From: Candidatus Bathyarchaeota archaeon
GTDB lineage: Archaea; Thermoproteota; Bathyarchaeia; Bathyarchaeales; SOJC01
Assembly (NCBI GenBank): GCA_029882535.1
Contig: JAOUKM010000001.1
Coordinates: 1-64,000, forward strand
Direction of reading: 5' to 3'
DNA length: 64,000 nt
Positions 51,489 through 60,300 of the stretch are shown piece after piece. A model generated the notes under the pieces. That model searched no databases. It was not told the origin of the DNA and worked only from the letters and a program-made list of their open reading frames with translations. Numbering within the stretch: the first letter of the stretch is position 1; the number at the start of each line of letters is the position of its first letter. A program made the translations under genes and the position numbers.

Positions 51489-52355
51489 TTGTTTCCCAAA
51501 GCTATCGATCAACATAAGCCAAATAAGCCTTTAATTCACAACGGACTCGGCGTAATCTATGTCATAGTTAGCGCAGTATACCTTTTTCTGCTCTACTACT
51601 TTGACTTTACAGCAGCTTTACCCTTGGCTGGCTGTATTTTGTTCGGCGGATTTATGGGGCTCCTTGACGACTGGATGGATTTGAGATGGCGATACAAAGC
51701 ATTCCTTCCGGTATTTGCGTCTTTGCCACTTGTTGTGCTACGAGAAGGAAATCCTATAATGGCAACTTACATTTTTGGTAAAGTTGATTTCAGTCAGTTT
51801 CATTTCAACGGTTTTCCCTTAGGAGAAACACTATTCTACTTTGCAGTAATTCCGTTAATCGTAACCGTTGCCACCAACGCTATAAATCAGCTTGGCGGAC
51901 TAAATGGATTGGAAACAATCTGCCCTTCTATTGTTTTGATTGGTCTAATGCTTACATCTAATCGAAGCGTTTTGCTTTTTGTTCCACTAGCCGTCTATCT
52001 TGTTTTGGCTGTTTTCAATTTTTTTGGTAAAATTTTTGTGGGTAATACAGGTTCCTTCGCCATTGGCATCACGGTCGCCTCATACGCCATTATTGTCAAC
52101 AACGAACAGACATTGCTAATTTCAATTCTGCCCTTCATCTTCAACTCCTTCCTAATACTGCTAAACGTTTTCCTCTTCGGCAAAACTGCCCACCTCATTC
52201 TAGAAGGAAGCAAGCTACGTTCAGATAGCAAGCGCAGCTTACTAACGTTAATCGCTCACTATAGACCTTTATCCGAGCGAAAACTAGTGTTAGCCGTTTC
52301 GTTGCTCGTGGCACTCTCTACTTTCATAGCGGTTTTTGTGTGGTTCATATGGTAA
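51489..52355 (+). CDS. GPT/MraY-family sugar-1-phosphate transferase, short N-terminus
   Basis: A polyprenyl-phosphate sugar-1-phosphate transferase of about 288 residues that would start glycan assembly on dolichyl phosphate. GGFMGLLDDWMDLRWRYKAF holds the catalytic Asp pair, NQLGGLNGLE binds substrate, and FVGNTGSFAIG is the third motif. The usual first membrane helix before the D(x)HK...G region is missing: the protein starts at IDQHKPNKP. TTG 51489 follows GGAG by 6 bases, inside the end of aglB; TTG 51474 is in frame. It overlaps the next gene. Confidence 0.87.
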   Translation: MFPKAIDQHKPNKPLIHNGLGVIYVIVSAVYLFLLYYFDFTAALPLAGCILFGGFMGLLDDWMDLRWRYKAFLPVFASLPLVVLREGNPIMATYIFGKVDFSQFHFNGFPLGETLFYFAVIPLIVTVATNAINQLGGLNGLETICPSIVLIGLMLTSNRSVLLFVPLAVYLVLAVFNFFGKIFVGNTGSFAIGITVASYAIIVNNEQTLLISILPFIFNSFLILLNVFLFGKTAHLILEGSKLRSDSKRSLLTLIAHYRPLSERKLVLAVSLLVALSTFIAVFVWFIW

Positions 52356-53425
52356 AAAGAATCTTGATAACAGGCGCCGGCGGCCCAGCTGGAGTAAACT
52401 TCACGCAGTCGTTGAGAATTGCGCCTGAGAAGATGTTCTTGGTGGGCGCCGAAGCGAACCAGTACTACGCTAATCTAGCCGTTACTGATAAAGTAAGCGT
52501 TGTCCCGAAGGCAACAGCTTCTGATTACATCGACAAGATAAACGAAATCATTGAAAAAGAAAAAATTGATTTTGTCCATCCACAACCAGACGTTGAAGTG
52601 AAAACGATTTCAGAGACCAGAGAAAAGCTTAACGCAAACACCTTCCTCCCTTCAAAAGGCACAGTGCGCATTTGCCAAGACAAACTTGAGTCGGCTGAAA
52701 AGTGGAAAGGAAAAGGCATTCCTGTAGCAAAAACCGTTGAGTTAAGGAACGAAGGCGACGTTGAAAAGGCTTTTGAAGAGCTTGGGGCGCCCCTTTGGAT
52801 AAGAGCCAAACGAGGTGCGGGAGGAAAAGGAAGCACTCCTGCGAGCAGTCTAGAAACGGCGTTGTCGTGGATCAGCTACTGGAAATCCCGTAACAAAGGA
52901 TGGGAATTCATAGCCCAAGAGCATTTGCAAGGAAGAAACGTTGCGTTTCACAGCCTATGGAAAGATAGCAGACTCGTCACTTCCATGGCTAGAGAACGAG
53001 TTCAATACATTTATCCTCATCTCGCCCCTTCAGGAATCACTGGAACACCTTCTGTTCAACGAACAATCCACGATGACGAGGTCAACGAAATCGCCACCGA
53101 AGCTGTGCTAGCAATCGACCCGAACTTCAATGGTATTGCCTGTGTAGACTTGAAGGAAAATGATAAGGGAATTCCGTGTGCAACGGAAATCAACGCTGGA
53201 CGAATGTTCACTACTTCATTTTTTTTCTCCTATGCGAGCAAGAAAATGCTAAAGAATTATCACGCCAACTTCCCCTACCTCTACGTTAAACTAGCCTACC
53301 GAGAACACATGCCCAATGTTCCCAAACATAACATTCTGCCACAAGAACTCTACTGGGTCAGACACATCGATGCGCCAGCAAGACTTGTAAAGGCAGGAAA
53401 AGTGGTTGGGGCAATGTACAAATGA
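52349..53425 (+). CDS. ATP-grasp ligase, carbamoyl-phosphate-synthase-like
   Basis: A 358-residue ATP-grasp enzyme. ILITGAGGPAGVNFTQSL is a Rossmann-like preATP-grasp start, PLWIRAKRGAGGKGS is the ATP loop, and GIACVDLKEND...CATEINAGRMFT provides Mg-binding Asp/Glu/Asn. Relatives join a carboxylate to an amine or thiol through an acyl-phosphate. ATG 52349 overlaps the phosphotransferase stop by 7 bases. Placed between GPT and DUF354 it probably amidates or aminoacylates a sugar or nucleotide-sugar. Substrate unknown. Confidence 0.8.
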   Translation: MVKRILITGAGGPAGVNFTQSLRIAPEKMFLVGAEANQYYANLAVTDKVSVVPKATASDYIDKINEIIEKEKIDFVHPQPDVEVKTISETREKLNANTFLPSKGTVRICQDKLESAEKWKGKGIPVAKTVELRNEGDVEKAFEELGAPLWIRAKRGAGGKGSTPASSLETALSWISYWKSRNKGWEFIAQEHLQGRNVAFHSLWKDSRLVTSMARERVQYIYPHLAPSGITGTPSVQRTIHDDEVNEIATEAVLAIDPNFNGIACVDLKENDKGIPCATEINAGRMFTTSFFFSYASKKMLKNYHANFPYLYVKLAYREHMPNVPKHNILPQELYWVRHIDAPARLVKAGKVVGAMYK

Positions 53426-53916
53426 TTTATGGCGTAATTTTTGATTTGGAAGAAACATTGGTTAAGCTTCCTATAGATTATGAGCCATTGTATGAAGAGA
53501 TAAAGAGAGCGCTAAGGATTTCGAGAGTTAAACCGTTAACTAAAACTGTTAAGAAGTTAGATGGTAAGTCACGGGAGAAAGTTTATAAACTTTGGGAATG
53601 TGCTGAATTGAAAGCGTTACCGAACATGAGCGCCAACGAGGAAGGAATGAAAATATACAAAAAACAATGCAATAAGCCCGTGGCGTTAGTTACCATGCAA
53701 GGTAAGACTGTTGTCAGAAAGATTCTTGACCACTTTCACCTATCTTTTAATGTCATAGTCACTAGGGAAGATGAGATAGATAGAGTAAGACAATTAAGAA
53801 AAGCCATAGACGAAATAGGCTTGAAGCCCCACAGCGTGCTCGTGGTCGGAGATAGAGACAGCGATGAAGACTCAGCTAAACAAGTCGGTTGCAAATTCTT
53901 AAGGGTGATGGCTTGA
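53422..53916 (+). CDS. HAD-superfamily phosphatase-like protein
   Basis: A 164-residue HAD protein. Motif I reads FDLEETLV, so the usual DxDxT is DxExT with Glu in place of the acid/base Asp. Motif II is VALVTMQGK. The motif IV region VVGDRDSDEDSAK keeps the metal acids. It lacks a large cap domain. Its ATG overlaps the ATP-grasp stop by 4 bases (ATGA) and its stop overlaps the next start (TTGA). It probably removes a phosphate in the same pathway. Confidence 0.8.
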   Translation: MIYGVIFDLEETLVKLPIDYEPLYEEIKRALRISRVKPLTKTVKKLDGKSREKVYKLWECAELKALPNMSANEEGMKIYKKQCNKPVALVTMQGKTVVRKILDHFHLSFNVIVTREDEIDRVRQLRKAIDEIGLKPHSVLVVGDRDSDEDSAKQVGCKFLRVMA

Positions 53917-54890
53917 AAGTCTGGTATGATGCGTGTACTGGAAAACACGTAAGATATGGAGTTGCCATAGCCCAACGGCTCAAAGCTTCAGGACACGAAG
54001 TCATACTCACCACCAGAAAACACCCCGATACACTTGCATTATCCAAACTGCTTGGCGAAAAGTTCAAAGTTGTGGGCAAGTATTCCCCCTCTTCACCTCA
54101 GTCGAGACTGAAAGAAAGCTTGAAGCGTCAACTCGCTTTTTGTGAAATGTTCGAGAACGAACCACCAGATTATGCTGTCTCTCACGGGTCTATCGACTTG
54201 TGTCGAGTTGCTTTCGGATTGGGCGTACCTACAATATCAACGGCTGATGCCCCCCATGCCATTGCGGCAAACAAACTTGCACTGCCACTAGTCAATGTCT
54301 TAATCGCTTCCAAGGCAATCCCTCCACGGGAATATGAGAGCTTTGGAGTTAAGAGAATCGTCCAGTTTGACGGAGTGGACGAGGTGGCTTGGGTGAAGGG
54401 CTACAAGGCTAGACCCGACGAGTACGAAAAGCCCCTAATCGTTGTTAGACAAATGGAAACCATGGCATCTTACGCCAAAGGAAAACACGACGCCACGGAA
54501 CAGATAGCACAGAAACTTGTCTCCCTTGGAAATGTGATGTTTATTCCACGATATAGCAGAAGCTCCAGACGCGGGTTGATTGTTCCGCAAAAATTTGTTG
54601 ATTCTGTCAGTCTTTCAGCTACCGCAGATCTGGTAGTGAGTGTTGGGGGAACTATTTCTAGGGAAGCCGCGTTGCAGGGGACTCTGAGCATAGTGATTCG
54701 CACTTTTGGAGCGTCTTACGTCAATGATTATATTTTCAAGGGGGGATTCCCATTATTCACGGTGGAGCCGAGTGAAGCTCTAAAACTAGCGAAGAAATAT
54801 GTAAGTCGAAAATGGGACGTTAAAGAACGTCTAGAACAGCTTGAAAATCCAGTCGACTATGTTGAAAAAACCATTAGAGAGAAGCTCTGA
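53913..54890 (+). CDS. DUF354 family protein (GT-B-like)
   Basis: A 325-residue DUF354 protein. Family start KVWYDACTGKHVRYG, middle YAVSHGSIDLCRVAFGLGVP, HAIAANKLALP and late TADLVVSVGGTISREAALQG, which resembles the UDP-sugar-binding end of GT-B enzymes. TTG 53913 overlaps the HAD stop. DUF354 occurs in archaeal and bacterial surface-polysaccharide loci; its reaction is not established to my knowledge. The frame from 53889 is not supported upstream. Confidence 0.82.
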   Translation: MKVWYDACTGKHVRYGVAIAQRLKASGHEVILTTRKHPDTLALSKLLGEKFKVVGKYSPSSPQSRLKESLKRQLAFCEMFENEPPDYAVSHGSIDLCRVAFGLGVPTISTADAPHAIAANKLALPLVNVLIASKAIPPREYESFGVKRIVQFDGVDEVAWVKGYKARPDEYEKPLIVVRQMETMASYAKGKHDATEQIAQKLVSLGNVMFIPRYSRSSRRGLIVPQKFVDSVSLSATADLVVSVGGTISREAALQGTLSIVIRTFGASYVNDYIFKGGFPLFTVEPSEALKLAKKYVSRKWDVKERLEQLENPVDYVEKTIREKL

Positions 54891-55025
54891 CATTGCTGAA
54901 AAGATGTCGAAACAAAGTTTGAGTTTTTAAAAGCGGCATTTCTATCAAATTCTGCAATCCATAAGAGCTAAATAGAGTGGAACGTCCACATCTTACAATA
55001 AAGTATTCATGGAGTTAAAAGGCGT

Positions 55026-55766
55026 ATGAGAGTTGAAAAAGTTCTAGTTATCGGGCTGGGAGAGATAGGTGCGCCTCTTCTGGAAATTGTTAAGGGAATT
55101 TATAGTGCAGAAGGGCTAGACATTGAGCCTAAAGAGGTTCATGCCCCCGTTGACGTGATGCACATTTGCTTCCCCTATAGTGTAGATTTTGTGGAGACTA
55201 CGGCCAATTATGTGAACAAGTTCAATCCTAAACTGACCATTATAGAAAGCACAGTTCTCCCCTTCACAACAAGTAAAATCTACGAAAAAACGCAAAATCC
55301 AGTTTGTCACAGCCCTGTGAGGGGAAGAAAATCCGACGGGTTCAAATGGGCATACTTCACCTACACGAAGTTTATTGGACCCGCAAAACCGGAATTTGGG
55401 AAGATAGCAGAAAAATATTACCAATCGTTAGGCTTCAAAACACACGTATGCAGTTCCCCGTTGGAAACAGAATTCATGAAAGTCCTCAACACCACCTACT
55501 ACGGACTCATGATTACATGGTTTCAAGAAATCCACAGAATCTGCGAAAAATTCCATCTCAAAGAGGAAGAGGTAATCGAGTTTTTCAGAACAAACGAGAG
55601 AGATTCTGGAGGAAGGCATCTGCGGCCGGTGTTCTATCCTGGAGTTATAACAGGACACTGTGTTATTCCAAACGCCGAGTTGCTGAAAGAGTTGTATCCG
55701 TCCCCTTTTGTTAAGGCTATTCTGGAATCAAACGAAAAACGGAAAAAAGAAGTAGAATCAAAGTAA
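55026..55766 (+). CDS. short NAD-binding protein related to UDP-sugar/GDP-mannose dehydrogenases
   Basis: A 246-residue protein. LVIGLGEIGAPLLEIV is a Rossmann GxGxxG, VDVMHICFPY and TIIESTVLPFTT resemble the NAD domain of UDP-glucose dehydrogenases, and NTTYYGLMITWFQEIHRIC resembles the central helix. The canonical GFC catalytic Cys motif is not seen; a GGRHLRPVFYPGVITGHC segment replaces it. It is about half the usual 420-450 residues, with no frameshift visible. It may bind or reduce a sugar derivative. ATG start at 55026. Confidence 0.7.
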   Translation: MRVEKVLVIGLGEIGAPLLEIVKGIYSAEGLDIEPKEVHAPVDVMHICFPYSVDFVETTANYVNKFNPKLTIIESTVLPFTTSKIYEKTQNPVCHSPVRGRKSDGFKWAYFTYTKFIGPAKPEFGKIAEKYYQSLGFKTHVCSSPLETEFMKVLNTTYYGLMITWFQEIHRICEKFHLKEEEVIEFFRTNERDSGGRHLRPVFYPGVITGHCVIPNAELLKELYPSPFVKAILESNEKRKKEVESK

Positions 55767-55895
55767 ACTCGCTTGTTAGATAGGTGCTATGCAATAGATG
55801 AAGAACCTATACACGTCGCTAAGCATTAGAAGCTGTTTTTCTTCAAAGCGGCAGAGCTATAACACATTGGTCCGCGGAGGCATTCTGGTTTGAAA

Positions 55896-56816
55896 ATGAA
55901 AGCCATAGTGATACTGTTATCTGTGTCGCTCATAGTCTTGGAAATGCTTTTCCCAGTATCTAAGGCTTTGATAATACTGGTTCCGCCGATAGTCTTCGGC
56001 TTAGTGGTTACAATTCTATCAGTTAGAAAAGGAATTTCGTACCTCAATGAACTGCCAAATGTCCTAAGAGTTTTGTTTGCGTCGATTGGAGCTGCGTTGA
56101 TAGGTTTTTTCTCGCCTCTTTCTGCAGTGCTTGGGTTTCTGTTCGTTCTACTTGGTGTTTTTGCAAATGACGAGGCTATGAGGAGGCTGTACAAGCATAA
56201 AGGGGTTATTGTGCTGACTGGTATCGATGCCACTGGAAAGTCAACGCACGCCCGCAACATTTCTTCTTGGTTAAAAGGCAAAGGAATAACATGCGAAATA
56301 CTACCGTTTCACAGATACCTCTTTCTAGGCAAGCTTTCAGGCTTGAAAAAAAGTGGAGGAAAACCAAGTCGAGCAGCAGGAAACAGGGTCCCTATAGCCA
56401 AGACTAGCAAGTTTTCGCTCATTAGACCTTACGTGGCTCTTGTTGACAACGTCATATTTTACATCCTTAGAGTGCTTCCGCGCATCGCCGAGCGGGAATG
56501 CGTGGTTTGCGACCGTTTTATCTGGGACAACTGCGTTAAACATAAAGCTCTTGGATACAACACGCGTTTTCTTTTTAGGCTTTCCACTTTGATAAGGCCA
56601 CAAATCGGCATGGTTTTCGACTTGCCTGCAGAAGTCGCTTTCGAGAGAGTGGAGAAAAGAGAGAAGCACCCACGATACACGATTGAGCAGTATGAACTTG
56701 AAAGAAAGGAATTCAAAAAAATAGCGGTGATGCTAAACTATCCAACAGTCAACACGAACGAACCAATTCAACAAACATGGAACCGGATAGAGGCTTATCT
56801 TGATTCGTTTATTTGA
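55896..56816 (+). CDS. membrane-anchored thymidylate-kinase-like P-loop kinase
   Basis: A 306-residue protein. The first ~85 residues form three or four hydrophobic helices (IVILLSVSLIVLEML, LIILVPPIVFGLVVTIL, LIGFFSPLSAVLGFLFVLLG). The rest is a thymidylate-kinase-like domain: VLTGIDATGKSTHARN is Walker A, VVCDRFIWDNCV is the DR motif, and EKREKHPRYTIEQYE is the lid. A membrane-fixed kinase next to glycan genes could phosphorylate a lipid or sugar-nucleotide rather than dTMP. ATG 55896 or TTG 55890. Confidence 0.78.
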   Translation: MKAIVILLSVSLIVLEMLFPVSKALIILVPPIVFGLVVTILSVRKGISYLNELPNVLRVLFASIGAALIGFFSPLSAVLGFLFVLLGVFANDEAMRRLYKHKGVIVLTGIDATGKSTHARNISSWLKGKGITCEILPFHRYLFLGKLSGLKKSGGKPSRAAGNRVPIAKTSKFSLIRPYVALVDNVIFYILRVLPRIAERECVVCDRFIWDNCVKHKALGYNTRFLFRLSTLIRPQIGMVFDLPAEVAFERVEKREKHPRYTIEQYELERKEFKKIAVMLNYPTVNTNEPIQQTWNRIEAYLDSFI

Positions 56817-56880
56817 GAAAAAACAACGCAGCAGACTTTAAAATGTTTTTATCACACTTTTCAGCTAGTTAACCTGTCCG

Positions 56881-57705
56881 GTGATTGCTAAGAAAATGGC
56901 AAAAGTTTACGTTTTCATGCCTGCCAGAAACGAGGAAGAAAATCTGCCAAAATGCCTAGCCAACCTCTTAAACCAAACGTTGCGCCCACAAAAAATACTA
57001 GTCATTAACGACGCATCAACAGACAACACTCAAAAGATATGTGAGCGGTTCGGAGTTGATGTGATTACGCTAACTAAGCAACACAGGAACTACGTTACAA
57101 CGCCTGAACTCGCCTACAAAATGGCAGAAGTCATGAACCACGCTTTTCCGCCTCCACCATCATGTGACTACATGATGCAGCATAACCCTGACACGATCCT
57201 CCCAGAGAACTATATCGAAGACTTGACAACACGCATGGAAAAAACTCCACACCTTGTAATCGCCTCTGGCCGCATTGAGGGTGAGTACAGCCGAGAAAAT
57301 CACCCTCGCGCTACTGGACGAAAATATAAAACATGGTTTTGGAACAAATACATCAAAAAATTCCCATTGAACTACACTTACGAAACTTATCCGTTGCTTA
57401 AGGCTCAAAGCCTGGGGCTTGAAGTTAAATGTCTTCACGACGTTGTGATGACCACGCTTAGACCGACTAAGCAGTATAAGGCAGATTATGGATATGCAAT
57501 GAGGGAACTTGGATATTCACTCCCATACATGCTGGGAAAATGTGTCATGGGGTTACGGAAAGCAAAAGCAAAATCTGTCAAACTATTCTATTCGTACTTA
57601 ACCAGCCCTTACAGACTTGAAGACCCTGATTTGAAGAGGTTCATGAGGTATTATCAGGCAAAGCAGTTTACAAACTTCAAGGCGTTCATTAAACTATTAA
57701 AATAG
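56881..57705 (+). CDS. glycosyltransferase family 2
   Basis: A 274-residue GT-A enzyme. VYVFMPARNEEENLPKCL and VINDASTDNT are the nucleotide-sugar motifs. The metal motif position, usually DxD, reads MMQHNPDTILP, so it keeps one Asp. ASGRIEGEYS, TYETYPLLKAQ and CLHDVVMTT are the acceptor region. It probably builds the N-glycan or another surface glycan. Start ATG 56896 or GTG 56881. A short gap separates it from the kinase-like gene. Confidence 0.85.
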   Translation: MIAKKMAKVYVFMPARNEEENLPKCLANLLNQTLRPQKILVINDASTDNTQKICERFGVDVITLTKQHRNYVTTPELAYKMAEVMNHAFPPPPSCDYMMQHNPDTILPENYIEDLTTRMEKTPHLVIASGRIEGEYSRENHPRATGRKYKTWFWNKYIKKFPLNYTYETYPLLKAQSLGLEVKCLHDVVMTTLRPTKQYKADYGYAMRELGYSLPYMLGKCVMGLRKAKAKSVKLFYSYLTSPYRLEDPDLKRFMRYYQAKQFTNFKAFIKLLK

Positions 57706-58378
57706 CACGCAACTTCTTTATAATCCCAACCGAAATTACAGTTATAATAGACACAAGAGTTAAGAACTCATAAAAATAGTTTAATGGTTTTGTTAGTGTA
57801 TGCCACTAAGAAGTCGTATTTTTAGCGCATGCACATTTGTGAGCGGAATTTAAAACATCGCGAAAGGCACTAGTAAATAACATAGAAAAGGGTGAATCTT
57901 ATCAAACAGTGCGGCAGACTTTAAGGTTAATCTACTTAACACGTAAAGAATCAATTTAATTCAGCCCACTTTAATATTTTGGGAAAGAAATCAGTCATAT
58001 TGCGTGCGCACGCATTTTTCCATAGGTCTTTCGTAACAGGAACCGCATTCTCTCTTTGACTACCAAATCGTATTCTAAACCATCCAGAGCTATTATTGGA
58101 ACCTTCAATGATACTTAGTTCTCCTTCGGAATCCAATCTTTATTAAGACTCAGTTCTTCTTATGATTTATAGATTCTAGAAAAATATTCTGTAGCAATAC
58201 CAAAATACTCGCAATTGTGCTTGCCAAACTGTTTTGCCATTACTCATTTTTCCAAAGCTGTACTTGTTTTACGAGCCAAAGTGTTAACCAGATCAAACTT
58301 AGTTCCAATACTGATTCTGAATTCACAATACAGAATAATAACTAGAACTGAAAGAATTCAAAGCAGGCAGACTGTAGA
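57706..58378. other. gene-poor AT-rich interval
   Basis: About 670 bases with no convincing gene. A short minus-strand frame (57951-58136) has coding-like composition (GWFRIRFGSQRENAVPV) but no recognised family; it may be a gene remnant. A GC-rich alternating tract TGCGTGCGCACGC lies at 58001-58013. T- and A-rich patches could hold promoters for the GT2 gene at 58388, but none stands out. Confidence 0.5.
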
Positions 58379-58387
58379 GTGTTCAAA

Positions 58388-59305
58388 ATGGTGTTATCTC
58401 TTGAAAAACCTCAAAACATCATAAAAACACACAACAAAAACATATACATCCATACATATCTGCATAAAGTTGACTTAGTTATGTGGGCAAAAAACGGTTC
58501 CAAAACTCTACCTCTTGTTTTGAAACGAATTGATGAGGTTATACCTGAAGGCTTTGTTAACAACCGTATTTTGATTGATGACCACAGCGTAGATAATACT
58601 CGAGAGATTGCCAAGTCTTTTGGTTGGCAAGTTTTCTTTAATGAAGGGAAAGGCATTTGTAGTGGAGCAAACACTGCTCTTCAACATGTTACGACCGATT
58701 TCTTCATAAGTTTTGAACAAGACCTGCTTCTGGCAAAAGATTGGTGGCAGAAAATTCCGAGCCTTCTGGAAGACAAAACGGTGGTGATAGCTTCTGGAGT
58801 TCGTGTGCCAAACCAACCAAAAGCTTTGAGAAGGCTTCAAGAATATACGCTTAAGCGTTACCAACGTATTGACATGGAAAAAGCGGATCTCTTTAACGCC
58901 AAAACTTTGGACAACACGATTTACAAAACGAAGATAATTAGGAAGCTTGGCGGTTTTCCTTCGCTGTCAGTGTCGGCTGGAGTGGATACTTTTCTAGCTA
59001 AAAATGTGATCTCAGCGGGCTTTAGGTGGAAGGTTGATTATACTATAACGTCAATCCATTTGCGTGATGACTTGAAAGACGAACTTGCTCATTATTACTG
59101 GTATGGAGCGTGTCATAGACGAACGTCCAATGTATTATATGACAAACCTGCTGATGTCACACGCAACGTGCTTCGATTCTTTTTTAGTCCAGTTAGAGGG
59201 TTGCAGATTGCGTTCAAGAAGAACGCTCCTGAAGTGGTTTATATCTATCTGTTGATTCGACTTAACATTCTTAAGGGAATGATGGGGACAAACAGAACAT
59301 CATAA
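58388..59305 (+). CDS. glycosyltransferase family 2
   Basis: A 305-residue GT-A enzyme. LVMWAKNGSKTLPLVLKR and ILIDDHSVDNTREIA form the donor site, and FISFEQDLLLAKDW is the metal motif position (EQD). SGVRVPNQP and VSAGVDTFLAK follow. The C-terminus has a weak amphipathic helix (VYIYLLIRLNIL). ATG 58388; TTG 58379 is in frame. Paralogue of the gene at 56881. The acceptor is unknown. Confidence 0.83.
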   Translation: MVLSLEKPQNIIKTHNKNIYIHTYLHKVDLVMWAKNGSKTLPLVLKRIDEVIPEGFVNNRILIDDHSVDNTREIAKSFGWQVFFNEGKGICSGANTALQHVTTDFFISFEQDLLLAKDWWQKIPSLLEDKTVVIASGVRVPNQPKALRRLQEYTLKRYQRIDMEKADLFNAKTLDNTIYKTKIIRKLGGFPSLSVSAGVDTFLAKNVISAGFRWKVDYTITSIHLRDDLKDELAHYYWYGACHRRTSNVLYDKPADVTRNVLRFFFSPVRGLQIAFKKNAPEVVYIYLLIRLNILKGMMGTNRTS

Positions 59306-59528
59306 TCGCCTAAAAGGAGAAAATCACAAGTCAAAATTGGCGTGCGCGCAAGTTATAAGCTCTTAGTCTTTCCAACCATAGTTGTTAAAACCTGTTGCTT
59401 TAAACCTTTGGCGTGTGTATTTTCAATTCATATTTGGAATTCAGAAGTATAAAATATGGGGTCTAACTCAGAATCGGATTTCTTGGTCTCAGGACAGAAT
59501 GAGGAACAGGATTGTATAGGTGTTTAAC

Positions 59529-60140
59529 ATGGAATCCGTTGAAAAGCTTGAAGGTATCACAGAGTCTTATACGACGCCCTATAAAACAATAGGACGCCCA
59601 AAGGTTGTCGACAAACGTTCAATTCTTAATGTTGGTTGTGGAAACGACCCACATGGAACAATCAATTGTGATTTGTTCGTAGAATCGACAGAACACAGAA
59701 ACGCAGGAGACAAAAAAATAAAAACAAAGAAAATACCAAACTTCGTCATATGTGATGCACACTATCTACCATTCAAAGACGACAGTATTGAAATAGTATA
59801 CTCACATCACGTTCTGGAACACCTAGACTACCCATTAATCGCACTACAAGAATGGAGTAGGGTAGCGAAAAAGAAACTAATTATCATAGTTCCAGATTTA
59901 AAAATCTCAAGGATATATGGTGAATTCGGACCACATCTTTATTCTTGGAGCAAATGGACGCTGCAAACTCTAGTAAAAAAAGTTTGCGCAAAAGCTGAAG
60001 TACACATTAACCGTCAGCCATTGAGACTACGCAGAAAAGGGAAAATATCTCATATAATAAATTTCGTTTTAAAAAGAATAATGATTTATATGCCTATATT
60101 TCAAAACTCAGAACTAACTGCAGTGGGATATCTAAGCTGA
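59529..60140 (+). CDS. SAM-dependent methyltransferase (type 11)
   Basis: A 203-residue methyltransferase. SILNVGCGNDPHGTINCDL is motif I, ICDAHYLPFKDDSIEIVYSHHVLEHL includes motifs II-IV of UbiE-like enzymes (quoted in parts: CDAHYLPF, HHVLEHL), and KKLIIIVPDLK is post-motif. It is followed by a shorter C-terminus than usual. Within the glycan region it could methylate a sugar. ATG 59529; TATA-like GTATAAAATA near 59448. Confidence 0.82.
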   Translation: MESVEKLEGITESYTTPYKTIGRPKVVDKRSILNVGCGNDPHGTINCDLFVESTEHRNAGDKKIKTKKIPNFVICDAHYLPFKDDSIEIVYSHHVLEHLDYPLIALQEWSRVAKKKLIIIVPDLKISRIYGEFGPHLYSWSKWTLQTLVKKVCAKAEVHINRQPLRLRRKGKISHIINFVLKRIMIYMPIFQNSELTAVGYLS

Positions 60141-60158
60141 TAAAGAATAACCCCACAC

Positions 60159-60300
60159 ATGTCAAAAGCTTTAATAATAGGGTTAGATGGAGCAACTTGG
60201 AACATAATTAAAGCTTCTGTAGACAACAAAACGTACATATATTCAAGAAGCTGATATCAAATGGAGCTAAGGAGGGGTCATATGACTACACTCGATGTAG
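60159..60300 (+). pseudogene. N-terminal remnant of an alkaline-phosphatase-superfamily phosphodiesterase plus methyltransferase scrap
   Basis: MSKALIIGLDGATWNIIKAS is the typical N-terminus of archaeal type I phosphodiesterase/nucleotide pyrophosphatase proteins (metal Asp in GLDGAT). The frame ends at 60254. In the next frame IFKKLISNGAKEGS continues the family pattern. At about 60281 a separate scrap, TLDVGCGNRP-stop, looks like motif I of a methyltransferase. The rest of 60301-60436 has nothing recognisable. Confidence 0.5.

Noticed and set aside
57951-58136. 61-codon minus-strand frame (GWFRIRFGSQ...) as a gene
   Set aside because: Some coding-like character but no recognised family, no ribosome-binding site and adjacent decayed sequence; noted only in the gap entry.
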